From Sphingomonas sp. H160509 (lineage in GTDB: Bacteria > Pseudomonadota > Alphaproteobacteria > Sphingomonadales > Sphingomonadaceae), in contig NZ_JAMXSR020000002.1 of NCBI RefSeq assembly GCF_024124765.2, positions 2,034,001 through 2,098,000 on the forward strand: DNA of 64,000 bases, in the 5' to 3' direction. Shown here piece by piece: positions 31,564-40,689 of this stretch. The notes beneath the pieces were generated by a model. It was not told where the DNA came from, did not search any database, and saw nothing but the letters and a program-made list of their open reading frames with translations. The translations under genes and the position numbers were made by a program. Position 1 is the stretch's first letter, and every line of letters starts with the position of its first letter.

Positions 31564-34500
31564 ATGGTTTCCAGAATCACGACTCTGTCGGCTCACGTCC
31601 GCGCCAGCGTTTGGGCGCAAGAGACATCGCGTTTAACAACAGCGCCACGTTCGATTTCTACCATTTCCAGTCCGACTACACGGCAACGGCGCACCCTCAT
31701 CGCCGGATCGAGCAGCATCGCCGCGCTTATCCTCTCGCTATACGCAGCGCCGTCTTTCGCACAGGTCGCCACTCCACAAACCACCGACACCGTCGCCTCC
31801 GCAGAGCCGGTCGCCGAGACGCCCAGGCCCGCAGAACCCGAAGCCGTCAGAACCGCCGACATCATCGTCACCGGCTCGCGGATCCAGTCGAGCGGCTTCA
31901 CCGCCCCGACGCCGACCACGGTCATCAGCGAAGCCGACATCCAGAACAACGCGCAGCCCAACGTCTTCACGACGATCGCGCAGCTGCCGTCGTTGCAGGG
32001 ATCGAGCGGCTCGACGACCAACACGTTCAGCACGTCGAGCGGCCAGCAGGGCCTGAGCTCGTTCTCGCTCCGCGGCCTGGGCACGATCCGCACGCTCACC
32101 CTGGTCGACGGCCAGCGCGTCGTCGGCGCCTATTATACCGGCGTCACCGATGTCAGCCTGCTCCCGCAATTGCTGATCAAGCGAGTCGACATCGTCAACG
32201 GCGGCGCGTCCGCATCCTATGGATCGGACGCGGTCGGCGGCGTCGTCAACTTCATCACTGACACCCATTTCCAGGGCTTCAAAGGCAACATTCAGGGCGG
32301 CATCACCAATTACGGCGACGACGGCCAGGGGCTTATCCAGCTTGCCGCGGGACGGAGCTACCTGAACGATCGGCTCCACCTCGTCGTCAGCGGCGAATAT
32401 GCCAAGGAAGCAGGCGTCGGCCCCGGTGATTTCGGCACCGATCTCGCCGGGGGTCGCGACTGGTTCACGCAGACGACGATGATCAACCGCAACGTCGTCG
32501 ACGACGGATCGCCGCAATATGTCCTGCGCGATTTCGCCCAGCCGTATAACTTCACGAAATACGGCCTCATCACCGCCGGTCCGCTGCAGGGCACCGCGTT
32601 CGACCAGAGCGGCCGCCCCTTCCAGTTCCAATATGGCTCGAATGGCGTGCCCGCCCGCGACAATTCCGGCGCAGTCAGGGGCTGCCTGCCCGGCTTCTGC
32701 GTCGGTGGCGACCTGTCGGGCAACATCGATACCGGCCGCACCTTGCAGTCGGCGATCCAGCGCCTCGATAGCTATGGTCGGATCGGCTACGACTTTGCGA
32801 CCGACAACGAGGTCTATGTCAGCGTCAATGTCGGGCAGGTGAAGACCCACAACCAGCCGACCAACGGCGCCAACCGACCCGGCCTTAGGCTGCAGTGCGC
32901 CAACCCGTTCGTCCCGGCGTCGATCCAGGCGGCGTGCGCGACGGCGGGGATCACGGACTTCCAGTTCGGCGCCAGCGTCGCGATCCTGCCGAACACCATT
33001 GTCCATACCGACCGCCGCCAATACCGTGTCGTCGGCGGCCTGAAGGGCAAGTTCGATATCGGTGGGTCGCCCTGGACCTATGACGCCTATTACGAGCGCG
33101 GCATCACCGATACCGCGATCGACGTCGACGACATCGTCCTCACGCCGCATTTCAACCAGGCGATCCAGGCGATCACGCTCAACGGCGCCATCGTCTGCGC
33201 CAATCCGATCGCACGCGCCAATGGCTGCATCCCGCTCAACATCATCGGCGGCGCGACACCCTCCGAGTCGGCACGCCGGTATGCCCAGCCCGAGAACGGC
33301 CCGATCCAGCGCCTCCACTTGACGCAGGACGTCGCGAGCCTCGCCTTCTCGGGCACGCCCGTCGAGCTCTGGGCGGGTCCCCTGTCGGTCGCGTTCGGCG
33401 GCGAATATCGCAAGGAATTCTACAAGGTCCGCGCGGACGCATACGGCGCCGGCGTTTCCACGCTCAGTCCCTATACCAGCGAATACCCTGCCGACCCGAC
33501 CCTGCTAACCGCGGGCAACAACTGGTATGCCGGCAACTACAAGAACGGCACCGGCGCCTACGACGTCAAGGAGGCGTTCCTTGAGCTCGACGTCCCACTC
33601 TTCAAGTCGGACATGATGGGCAGGGCCAACATCAACGGCGCGGCCCGCATCACCGACTACAGCACGTCGGGCCGTGTCTGGACGTGGAAGATCGGCGGGA
33701 CATGGGACACGCCGCTCAACGGCCTGCGCCTGCGCGGCGTCACCTCGCGCGACGTTCGCGCACCCAATCTGTCCGAGCTGTTCGCCGCTCCGGTGACGAC
33801 CACGCTGCCCAACTTCCTCGACCCCGCGCGCAACGTCAACGTCGTGGCGATCCAGAACGCGATCGGCAACCCGGCGCTCACGCCCGAGATCGCGCGCAAT
33901 ACCGAGGTCGGCGCGGTATACGCCAACCCGTCCTGGCTGCCGGGGTTCAGCGCTTCGGTCGATTACTATAACATCAAGGTCACCGACGTGATCTCCAGCC
34001 TTGGCGCCGCCCAAATCGTCGACCTGTGCTTCCGCAACATCCTGCCCGAAACGTGCAGCACGTATAATTTGAACAACACTGCCGGCCCCAATTTCATCAA
34101 CACGCAGGCATTTAACCTCGCCTCGATCAAGACCGACGGCTTCGATATCGAGGCAAGCTATCGGTGGCGGCGCCCGCTCGGCATCGACGGCACGTTCACG
34201 CTCCGCGGCCTGGCGACGCACATCCGGAAGTTCGTGACGGATACCGGCCTGCCGGGGACGATTCCGACCGATGGCGCCGGCGTCAACCTCGGCGCCACCC
34301 CGCGCTGGAAGCTGCTCGCGGTACAGGCGTTCAGCAACGACCGCTTCAGCCTGACGGTGCAGGAACGCTGGTTCAGCGACGGCAATTACGGGAATCAGTA
34401 CGTCGTCTGCGCGCCCGGAACCTGCCCCAAATCGACCACGACCGCGCCGACGATCGACCGCAACTTCATGCCCGGCGCCTTCTATCTCGACGTCGGCGGA

Positions 34501-34650
34501 ACGTATACCATCACCAAACAGGTGTCCGGGTATTTCAAGGTCGACAACGTTTTCGATCACGACCCGGCCGCGTCGCCCCAAAGCGCCAACCCGGCCTTGT
34601 ACGACATCGTCGGGCGCATCTACCGTGTCGGCGTCCGCTTCTCGTTCTGA
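31564..34650 (+). CDS. TonB-dependent receptor for plant-derived oligosaccharides
   Basis: 1028 aa from ATG 31564 with GGGGGTAGGA upstream. A long N-terminus carries a signal-like segment (LIAGSSSIAALILSLYAAPS, then FAQ). The TonB-box-like stretch ADIIVTGSRIQS is followed by a plug domain (FTTIAQLPSLQG, LRGLGTIRTLTLVDGQRVVG, GGASASYGSDAVGGVVNFIT) and a long beta-barrel ending in VGVRFSF with terminal Phe. It belongs to the large sphingomonad receptors of carbohydrate loci. With GH43, GH51, the sugar transporter and the LacI operator, it is inferred to import arabinose-containing oligosaccharides across the outer membrane. Frame is intact. Confidence 0.9.
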   Translation: MVSRITTLSAHVRASVWAQETSRLTTAPRSISTISSPTTRQRRTLIAGSSSIAALILSLYAAPSFAQVATPQTTDTVASAEPVAETPRPAEPEAVRTADIIVTGSRIQSSGFTAPTPTTVISEADIQNNAQPNVFTTIAQLPSLQGSSGSTTNTFSTSSGQQGLSSFSLRGLGTIRTLTLVDGQRVVGAYYTGVTDVSLLPQLLIKRVDIVNGGASASYGSDAVGGVVNFITDTHFQGFKGNIQGGITNYGDDGQGLIQLAAGRSYLNDRLHLVVSGEYAKEAGVGPGDFGTDLAGGRDWFTQTTMINRNVVDDGSPQYVLRDFAQPYNFTKYGLITAGPLQGTAFDQSGRPFQFQYGSNGVPARDNSGAVRGCLPGFCVGGDLSGNIDTGRTLQSAIQRLDSYGRIGYDFATDNEVYVSVNVGQVKTHNQPTNGANRPGLRLQCANPFVPASIQAACATAGITDFQFGASVAILPNTIVHTDRRQYRVVGGLKGKFDIGGSPWTYDAYYERGITDTAIDVDDIVLTPHFNQAIQAITLNGAIVCANPIARANGCIPLNIIGGATPSESARRYAQPENGPIQRLHLTQDVASLAFSGTPVELWAGPLSVAFGGEYRKEFYKVRADAYGAGVSTLSPYTSEYPADPTLLTAGNNWYAGNYKNGTGAYDVKEAFLELDVPLFKSDMMGRANINGAARITDYSTSGRVWTWKIGGTWDTPLNGLRLRGVTSRDVRAPNLSELFAAPVTTTLPNFLDPARNVNVVAIQNAIGNPALTPEIARNTEVGAVYANPSWLPGFSASVDYYNIKVTDVISSLGAAQIVDLCFRNILPETCSTYNLNNTAGPNFINTQAFNLASIKTDGFDIEASYRWRRPLGIDGTFTLRGLATHIRKFVTDTGLPGTIPTDGAGVNLGATPRWKLLAVQAFSNDRFSLTVQERWFSDGNYGNQYVVCAPGTCPKSTTTAPTIDRNFMPGAFYLDVGGTYTITKQVSGYFKVDNVFDHDPAASPQSANPALYDIVGRIYRVGVRFSF

Positions 34651-34681
34651 CGCCCCACGCCTACCAATACGGAGATCCAGC

Positions 34682-35618
34682 ATGCGCGCTCTCGCCCTTC
34701 TGATTGCCGGCACGATGCTGGGTTCGCCCGCGATCGCGCAGACCGCTGACGGCGCGGCGGCGCAATCAGCGCCACTGGAACGCGGGTCGGGCACGTACCC
34801 CGCGATCTTCGAGGAACGAGCGGACCTGCCCGATCATGTCGTCTACCGCCCGGCGAATCTTGGTGCGCTGGGTCGGGCCAAGCTCGGGATCTACGTCTTC
34901 GGCAATGGCGGCTGCAGCGCAGACGGTACGAGTTCGCGCAACCACCTGCTGGAGATCGCCTCGCACGGTTACCTCGTCATCGCGTCGGGCACGATCCCCA
35001 AGCCGAAGTCCGACGCCGCGACCAAACCCGCCCAGACCCCCGCTCCAGCGCCCGGCACGAAGCTGACCTCGGCAACGCTGACACGCGCGCTGACCGACGC
35101 GATCGACTGGGCACAACGTGAGAATGCCCGCGCCGACAGTCCATTCAAGGGGCAGGATCGCCACCACCGAGATCGCGGCGTCTGGCTGGAGTTGCGGCGG
35201 CTTGCAGGCGCTATCCGCCGCACAGGACCCGCGCGTGACGACCGCGGTGATCATGAACAGCGGCTTCTTTCCCGAGGGCGCGAACCCGATCGGCGGCGTG
35301 GTGTCCGACAAGGCGTTGCTGAAGAGGCTGCACGGCTCGATCCTCTACGTCCTCGGCGGCCCGACCGACATCGCGGTCGCGAACGGTACCGACGATTTCC
35401 AGCGGATCGACCATATCCCCGCGGCGCTGGTCAACATACCGGTGGGTCATGGCGGCACCTATATGCAACCGCATGGCGGTATCGCGGCGGAAGTCGTGAC
35501 TGCCTGGCTGGACTGGCGGCTGAAGAACGATCGCACCGCCGCCACACGCTTCGTCGGCAAGGACTGCGGGTTCTGTCAGGACAAGCGGATCACGATCGAG
35601 CGCAAGCACTTCGACTAA
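34682..35618 (+). CDS. Exported alpha/beta hydrolase in the arabinan/xylan locus, one frameshift
   Basis: Repaired length about 311 aa. The signal peptide is RALALLIAGTMLGSPAIAQ. The fold is alpha/beta hydrolase: LGIYVFGNGGCSADGTSSRN (oxyanion region), SHGYLVIASG, and nucleophile elbow SGWSCGGLQ (GxSxG). A late His is in VGHGGTYMQPHG, and a Cys pair is in KDCGFCQDK. One extra G in the run 35149-35152 breaks the frame; removal joins ADSPFKGR to IATTEIAASGWSCGG. It starts 32 bases after the TonB receptor with a GGAG site, so it belongs to the same operon. An esterase acting on acylated arabinoxylan is an attractive guess but not shown by the sequence. Confidence 0.78.
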
Positions 35619-35623
35619 GCGAG

Positions 35624-35645
35624 CCGTCCGCACCATGACGGACGG
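35624..35645. terminator. Possible terminator between convergent genes
   Basis: The stem CCGTCCG against CGGACGG with loop CACCATGA lies just after the alpha/beta hydrolase. There is no T run, so support is moderate. Confidence 0.45.
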
Positions 35646-35728
35646 AGGAGAGGGAAACCACGGTTCCCGAAGGTCGACGTCGGTAACCCAAACGAGGATG
35701 ATCGCCGGGAGGACGCTGCGCCGTCCCG

Positions 35729-36521
35729 TCAGAACCAGCCGGTTCGACACCAGGGCGCGCGCTTGCCCCCCACCATAACGCCGCGCGAGCCCGGTTCGTA
35801 CCAGCGCCTCGCCGAGCGATTTCCCGTCACGCTCGACGATGCGCAGTTTGCGGCCATAGCGATCGACGTCGCGCTTGATCGGGACCAGCGTGAAGGGGCC
35901 GGCGTTGAGCAGCGCCTGCATCTTGAGCGTGGCGGCCTTGCCGGCGCGGGCTTCGGACGCGCAACGGGGCGGATGGGTTTCGGGCGTGTCGATGTCGGCG
36001 ATGCGGATCTTGGTACCTGCCATCCAGAAGGTGTCGCCGTCGACCATACAGTCAATCCGCTTGGCATGGCCGCATATCGTGAAGCGCGCGGATACCGCCT
36101 TGCCGCCCGACAGCGCGGAGGCGGCGGCAGCGGCGGTCGACGCCGCACTCGCGACGCCTGCCGCTGTGGCCAGCGCCCCGGTGGTGGTGGAAGCGGCGGC
36201 GGCGGCAGCGTTTGCCGAGGACGACGCGTCCGCCGCGGCAGCGTCCGCAGCCTTGCTCCAGCCGCCGGGCACACGCAAATGACCGGCGGGCCAGGCGATG
36301 CCGAACCCGCTGGGCCATTCGACCTTCAAACCCGGCGGCACCAAAGCGGCCCAGTCGATCTGGCGGATCACCGGCACCATCAGCCCGAGCAGCACGCCGT
36401 AGAATACCAGGCGGAGTTGCAGCAGGACTCCGGGCGCCGGGCGTCGACCGGATCCACCGCGGCGCGTGGCGCCAGCGCGATCGCCACTCAGCAACCGCAT
36501 GAAATCAAACACATACTCCAT
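35729..36521 (-). CDS. Membrane-anchored thermonuclease-like (SNase) protein with Ala-rich linker, one frameshift
   Basis: Repaired length about 263 aa. One N-terminal membrane segment (LVFYGVLLGLMVPVIRQIDW) is followed by an Ala/Ser/Thr-rich linker (about residues 88-140). The SNase domain comes next: CMVDGDTFWMAGTKIRIADI, DTPETHPPRCASEA, and KRDVDRYGRKLRIVERDGKS. The Asp, Arg and Glu catalytic positions of the family appear present. One extra base in the C run 35766-35771 breaks the frame near the end; removing it gives YGGGKRAPWCRTGWF and a stop at 35729, the usual end for this family. Without it the frame runs on backwards through the neighbouring hydrolase gene, which cannot be real. Probably an extracytoplasmic nuclease. 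Confidence 0.8.
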
Positions 36522-37053
36522 CGTCCCTCGCGCGTACGCGCGCGCGCGACGATGTCACCTCGCGGCGGCGAAGGTTGCGACGGGCGGAGTCGGAAATAAG
36601 GCGAACGCATCGTGAACATCGCAAGGTACGTGTCTCGGGTGCGACAGCCGATGCGCATCGCGGCACCAGCGTCGTGGCGGAGCAACCTCAGGGTGGCGTT
36701 CAGCAACCCGAATGCGGACGACAACCCCAGTCGACGACCGCGCCACCCGCACGAGCGATGCTGCTGTCCTACATCGCCGAGCCGTGATCAGATGCGGCGT
36801 GAGCATGGCATCCATCCGCATCCGGACGACCGATTACGACGCTGTCGCGCGATGTGCACAACCGCGCCAGCGTGTGAACTTTGTGCACTTCCGCGCAATC
36901 CGGGCATCGGCAACACCGCGATGGCAAGCGTTCGAACCGCTCGATCTCGGCCCGAAAACCCAACGACTCCAGACGCACGAAGGGCGGGAAATGACCCTAG
37001 CCACTCCCCGCCCCCGTTACGCGTCCAGCATTTCCCTCTTGCGAGGCAAAGGC
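36522..37053. other. Intergenic region with no recognised gene
   Basis: 532 bases between two minus-strand genes. Open frames exist on both strands but none has a family look, a ribosome site or the codon pattern of its neighbours. It must hold the nuclease promoter and the 3' end of the barrel-protein transcript. An alternating CG stretch (GCGCGTACGCGCGCGCGC) lies next to the nuclease start. Confidence 0.4.
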
Positions 37054-37719
37054 TTAGAAGTGCGTGATGATGCCGAGCATCGGACGGAAGCTCTGGGCGT
37101 CGCCGAAGGTGTTGACCTCGGCGCGGATGCGGAAGCCTGCGTTGCCGGTGATGCCCTTCAGGCCGATGTTCTGCGGACCGACTTCTGCGCCGATGCCGTA
37201 GGTGATCGCGCTGTAGTCACGACCGGTGTCTGCGACGACGTTAGAACGACCCGAGAAATGGTCGAAGTTGACCCACTGGTAGCCGACCTTGCCGTAGATC
37301 AGGCCGCTATCGCCAGCGCGGAAGCCGAAGCGGCCTGCTGCGCCGTATTCCCAATCGATGTTGCCATCGATGCCCTTGATCACGTTGCCTTCTGCGCCGA
37401 CGAAGACCGGGCCGAGCGGCACGTTCACGCCGAGCACGCCCTGGACCAGCGAGCCCGATGGCTTGTAGCTGCGACGGGTCGAACCGTCAGCGTTGATCGC
37501 CTGCGGAATGCCGTGGCCGCGCTCGTTGTCGAACTGCTCCCAGCCGCCCATCACGCCGAAATACGGCTCGATGCCGAATGCCTTCGAGCCGTCGGGCGCT
37601 GCTGCTTCGCCGGGCTGTGCGCTGTTGTCGACAGGTGCCGGTGCCGACATGTCCTGCGCGAAGGCGGGAACTGCGACCGTTGCGGCGGCGAGGGCGATTG
37701 CCAGGGAAAGCTTACGCAT
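37054..37719 (-). CDS. Outer-membrane beta-barrel protein (opacity/OmpA-like porin)
   Basis: 221 aa from ATG 37719. The signal peptide is KLSLAIALAAATVAVPAFAQ, followed by a short acidic Pro/Ala linker and an eight-stranded barrel pattern of alternating aromatic residues: YFGVMGGWEQF, VFVGAEGNVIKG, GLIYGKVGYQWVNF. It ends in PMLGIITHF with terminal Phe. Codon use is restricted (mostly preferred codons), as in highly expressed outer-membrane proteins. The function is probably structural or surface-related; no specific substrate can be given. Frame is intact. Confidence 0.85.
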   Translation of the reverse strand: MRKLSLAIALAAATVAVPAFAQDMSAPAPVDNSAQPGEAAAPDGSKAFGIEPYFGVMGGWEQFDNERGHGIPQAINADGSTRRSYKPSGSLVQGVLGVNVPLGPVFVGAEGNVIKGIDGNIDWEYGAAGRFGFRAGDSGLIYGKVGYQWVNFDHFSGRSNVVADTGRDYSAITYGIGAEVGPQNIGLKGITGNAGFRIRAEVNTFGDAQSFRPMLGIITHF

Positions 37720-38016
37720 GAGTTTGACCTTATACCGTGTTGTTGCGTGGATCGCCGACTGCACGGTGCGTCGGTTCGGTCCAGGCAAGCCAAACCGGTC
37801 GGCGAGCACATGGTTGCACAAAAAACGTCACATTCCGGGAACTGTTCCGCTGTGTTGCGTTACAGCAACGGTTCCTGTCATTTGGATGAACGAACCATGG
37901 CCGCGGCGGGGCGGACTAGGCATGAATACAGCGGAAAAGCGGCAAAAAGCAGCCGCGCTCGGTGTTAACGCCGTCCGTTTACCCTCTGGTGACAACCAGT
38001 GTGCGATGCAGCATCG

Positions 38017-38226
38017 ATGGGGTTTTCACGCCTGTTCCGCAGCCGCTGGGCGGCGCTCTTCTGGTCGGCGGGAATCGTGTGGACGGCCTATGACGTCGCG
38101 AGCGACGCACCGGAACCGGCCGCAACAAACGCGACTTCGGGTAATACGGTGGAGCGACCGACCGACGCCGCCGGTGCTGCATTCAACGCAGACGATCTCG
38201 CGATCCTCGCGAATGCCGCCGGCTGA
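38017..38226 (+). CDS. Small single-pass membrane protein, hypothetical
   Basis: 69 aa. A basic N-terminus (MGFSRLFRSR) leads to one membrane segment (WAALFWSAGIVWTAYDVA), followed by a polar tail with FNADDLAILANAAG. I do not recognise a named family. Support comes from the protein-like layout and from the perfect hairpin starting three bases after the stop and shared with the convergent acidic gene. A GTG at 37999 is an alternative start. Function unknown. Confidence 0.55.
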   Translation: MGFSRLFRSRWAALFWSAGIVWTAYDVASDAPEPAATNATSGNTVERPTDAAGAAFNADDLAILANAAG

Positions 38227-38228
38227 GA

Positions 38229-38255
38229 GCGACGCGCCTGTCAGAGGCGCGTCGC
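38229..38255. terminator. Perfect hairpin between convergent small genes
   Basis: An 11-bp perfect stem, GCGACGCGCCT against AGGCGCGTCGC, with loop GTCAG. It starts three bases after the small membrane protein stop and ends seven bases before the end of the acidic protein gene. Confidence 0.8.
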
Positions 38256-38262
38256 GGATAGT

Positions 38263-38607
38263 TCAGGGCTTCAGCGCGACGTCGTCGGCGTCCTTCAGGT
38301 CTTCATCGTCGTCGATCGTGTCGTCGTCGAGCTCGTCCTGGACGTCGTCCTCGTCCATGTCGGCTTCGTCCATCGTCACCGACGAGTCCGTCTCGCCGAC
38401 TTCTTCCGAATCCATCTTGGTCTCGTCGATCGACTCGTCGTCGGTGTCGTCTTCGCCCAGATCGGGTTCGAGGTCGGTCAGGATGATACCGTCGCTCGGC
38501 CCGTTGCGCGTGGCCTCGAGGATCTCGGCGCGCTGGCTCTCGTCATAGCCCTCTTCGTCGTAGCCGTCGTCGCCCGATCCGGCACTCGGCACCTGATGTC
38601 CGCCCAT
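38263..38607 (-). CDS. Highly acidic small protein, hypothetical
   Basis: 114 aa from ATG 38607, with GAGGGAG upstream. About a third of the residues are Asp or Glu, in blocks such as DLGEDDTDDESIDE and DEADMDEDDVQDELDDD; there is a Gly/Asp-rich N-terminus and no membrane segment. I recognise no family. Such proteins are usually disordered and may bind basic proteins or metals; that is only a guess. The ribosome site and the shared terminator hairpin support a real gene. Confidence 0.6.
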   Translation of the reverse strand: MGGHQVPSAGSGDDGYDEEGYDESQRAEILEATRNGPSDGIILTDLEPDLGEDDTDDESIDETKMDSEEVGETDSSVTMDEADMDEDDVQDELDDDTIDDDEDLKDADDVALKP

Positions 38608-38686
38608 GGTCACACTCCCTCGTTCCAGGACGCCCGCGTTTTGCAGGCCTACCAGATGCGAACGGTGGACGCGTGCGGTGGTTCCT

Positions 38687-39946
38687 TCAAGCGCGGACGG
38701 GCGCCGTCGATGCGGGCCGGAACAGCCGCCCGCGTTCGGTCACCAGAATCGACAGGAGTGCGGCGAGCCCTGCGAGCAGAAAACCGCCGACCAGCGGCAC
38801 GGTGGTGCCGTTGAAGGCCTGGCCGATCAAGGCGCCGAACACCGCGCCAATGGTCACGCTCAAGAACCCCTGCACGCTCGACGCAGTCCCGGCGATCCGC
38901 CCCATATTCTCCATCGCCATCGCCGAGAAATTCGACGTCGCCAGCCCGAAACACCCAAGCGTCAAAGCCTGGAAGACGGCGAAGCTGACCAGCGTCTCGA
39001 ACCCGACCTCGATCGCAAACAGGTGGACGAGCGACACCAGGATCATCAGCGACAGCGCACCATGGCTGATCAGCCGGGTCCCCAGTCGCATCACGATCCG
39101 CGAGTTGAGCAGGTTGCAGATCGCCATCGTCACCGACGTGGTGGCAAAGATCAGCGCCAGCAGCGACGGCTTGTGGAACACGTCCGCCATGATCTGCTGG
39201 ATCGAATTGAGATAGCCGTACAAGGAGCCGAGCAGCGCGGTCGAGGCGAGCGTATAGCCAAGCGAATTGCGATCGCCGAGCGTCTGCCGCCAGTCGCTGA
39301 GGATCCGCCCCGGCGTAATCGGCAGGACGTTCTCGGGCGCCAGCGTCTCAGGCATCCGCAGGTAGAACCAGACCAACACCCCCAGCGTCAGCACCGCCAC
39401 GGTCCAGAAGATCGCACGCCAGTCGCCGAACTGGAGCACCGCCCAGCCGAATGTCGGCGCCAATATCGGCACAATCATGAACACCATGAACGCGATCGAC
39501 ATGACCCGCGCCATCGCTCGCCCATGATAGCAGTCGCGAACCAAAGCGATCGTCGCAACCCGTGCCGCGGCGATCACCGCGCCACCAAACACGCGCGCCG
39601 TCAGCAACAGCGCGAAACTGCCCGCGGTCGCGCACGCGACGTTGGCGATGATGTACAGGACGAGCGACCAGAGCAGCACCGTCCGCCGCCCAAACCGATC
39701 CGCGAGCGGCCCGTGGACGAGCTGCGCCACGCCGAAACCGATCACGAACGCGGTCACCACGAACTGCCGGCCGTTCTCGGTCGTGACACCGAGCGAGTCG
39801 CCGATCGCCGGCAGCGCGGGCAGCATCGAGTCGATGCCGAGCGCGGTCAGCGACATCAGCGAGGCGACAAGCGCGACGAACTCGACGAAACCGATCGGCG
39901 CGCCGCGCATCGCTGGCGCGTCGGATTGGGGATCCTGGGTCTGCAT
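38687..39946 (-). CDS. Bcr/CflA-family multidrug efflux MFS transporter
   Basis: 419 aa with 12 hydrophobic segments. MFS motif A is LADRFGRRTVLLW and the Bcr/CflA look includes LGIDSMLPALPAIGDSLGV, RVATIALVRDCYHGRAMARV and SNFSAMAMENMGRIAGTASS. Family members export bicyclomycin, chloramphenicol or sulfonamides by proton antiport at the inner membrane. It is transcribed alone and convergent with nothing obvious. Frame is intact. Confidence 0.9.
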   Translation of the reverse strand: MQTQDPQSDAPAMRGAPIGFVEFVALVASLMSLTALGIDSMLPALPAIGDSLGVTTENGRQFVVTAFVIGFGVAQLVHGPLADRFGRRTVLLWSLVLYIIANVACATAGSFALLLTARVFGGAVIAAARVATIALVRDCYHGRAMARVMSIAFMVFMIVPILAPTFGWAVLQFGDWRAIFWTVAVLTLGVLVWFYLRMPETLAPENVLPITPGRILSDWRQTLGDRNSLGYTLASTALLGSLYGYLNSIQQIMADVFHKPSLLALIFATTSVTMAICNLLNSRIVMRLGTRLISHGALSLMILVSLVHLFAIEVGFETLVSFAVFQALTLGCFGLATSNFSAMAMENMGRIAGTASSVQGFLSVTIGAVFGALIGQAFNGTTVPLVGGFLLAGLAALLSILVTERGRLFRPASTAPVRA

Positions 39947-40072
39947 GATGCGTGCGCCTTTACCCGCTCGGCCGGTCTTGCGGAACCCGCTAACCAGCGC
40001 AGGGCTGATGATTGCGCGATGCGCCGCCGCCCCCTATCTGTATTGTCAGAACAACACACTTCGGAGACAGCC

Positions 40073-40570
40073 ATGATCCGTCCGCTCTTTCTCGCCACTG
40101 TCGGCCTTACCAGCGTGCTCGCTTTGTCCGCCTGCGATCGCTCGAACGAGGGCGCGTCGGTCTCGATCAACGCCGATGGCGGGAACGTCCTCGGCGCGAT
40201 CAACGGCGAGACCGGCGAGATGAAGATCGACGTTCCCGGCTTCCAGGGCTCGGTGAAGCTGCCGAAGATCAAGATCGACACGGGCAATTTCGATCTCAAC
40301 GGCGTGCGTCTGTATCCGGGGTCATCGATCAAGACGCTCAACATAGTCGGCGACGACAAGGCCGGCGGGTTGCGCGTCGCCTTCGCCAGCCCGGCAACAC
40401 CCGCTGTCGTCCGCGACTGGTTCGCACGGCGGCTCGGCAAGGTCGGCTACCAGGTCCATCCCGAGGGCGCGAACCTGATCGGCACAACCGACGAGAACAA
40501 ACCCTTCCGCCTCGAACTCGCTCCCGACGGCAAGGACAAGGCGACCGGCACGATCGTCATCAGCGGCTAG
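40073..40570 (+). CDS. Putative lipoprotein, hypothetical
   Basis: 165 aa from ATG 40073, with a CGGAGA site upstream. The signal ends in lipobox ALSAC (Cys about residue 21), so the protein should be lipid-anchored. A Gly/Asp-rich stretch with SVSINADGGNVLGAINGETG is followed by a compact domain (LYPGSSIKTLNIVGDDKAGG, VVRDWFARRLGKVGYQVH). I do not recognise a named family. Similar short lipoproteins are common in sphingomonads. Longer frames upstream run antisense through the MFS gene and are not real. Confidence 0.7.
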   Translation: MIRPLFLATVGLTSVLALSACDRSNEGASVSINADGGNVLGAINGETGEMKIDVPGFQGSVKLPKIKIDTGNFDLNGVRLYPGSSIKTLNIVGDDKAGGLRVAFASPATPAVVRDWFARRLGKVGYQVHPEGANLIGTTDENKPFRLELAPDGKDKATGTIVISG

Positions 40571-40689
40571 TCTACGATCGTCCCTCGCCAAGGGGGAGGA
40601 TTGAAATCTCGCCCCACCCTAATCCAGGCATTTGGCACGCCACCCCCGATCGCCTATATCGGGCATCCCCCAAACCGGACACGCACCCC

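Noticed and set aside
31738..33318. 526-aa minus-strand frame opposite the first TonB receptor
   Set aside because: Low-complexity antisense frame without domain or ribosome site; the plus strand encodes a complete receptor.
35211..35728. C-terminal extension of the nuclease frame running through the alpha/beta hydrolase gene
   Set aside because: It results from one extra base in the C run 35766-35771; the repaired frame stops at 35729 with a normal family C-terminus.
36712..37968. 418-aa plus-strand frame over the barrel-protein gene
   Set aside because: It spans both non-coding sequence and the antisense of a signal-peptide/beta-barrel gene with strong codon bias; the composition is not protein-like.
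38606..40570. 654-aa plus-strand frame ending as the lipoprotein
   Set aside because: The first 490 residues are antisense to the Bcr/CflA transporter. Only the last 165 residues, from ATG 40073 with a signal peptide and lipobox, are credible.
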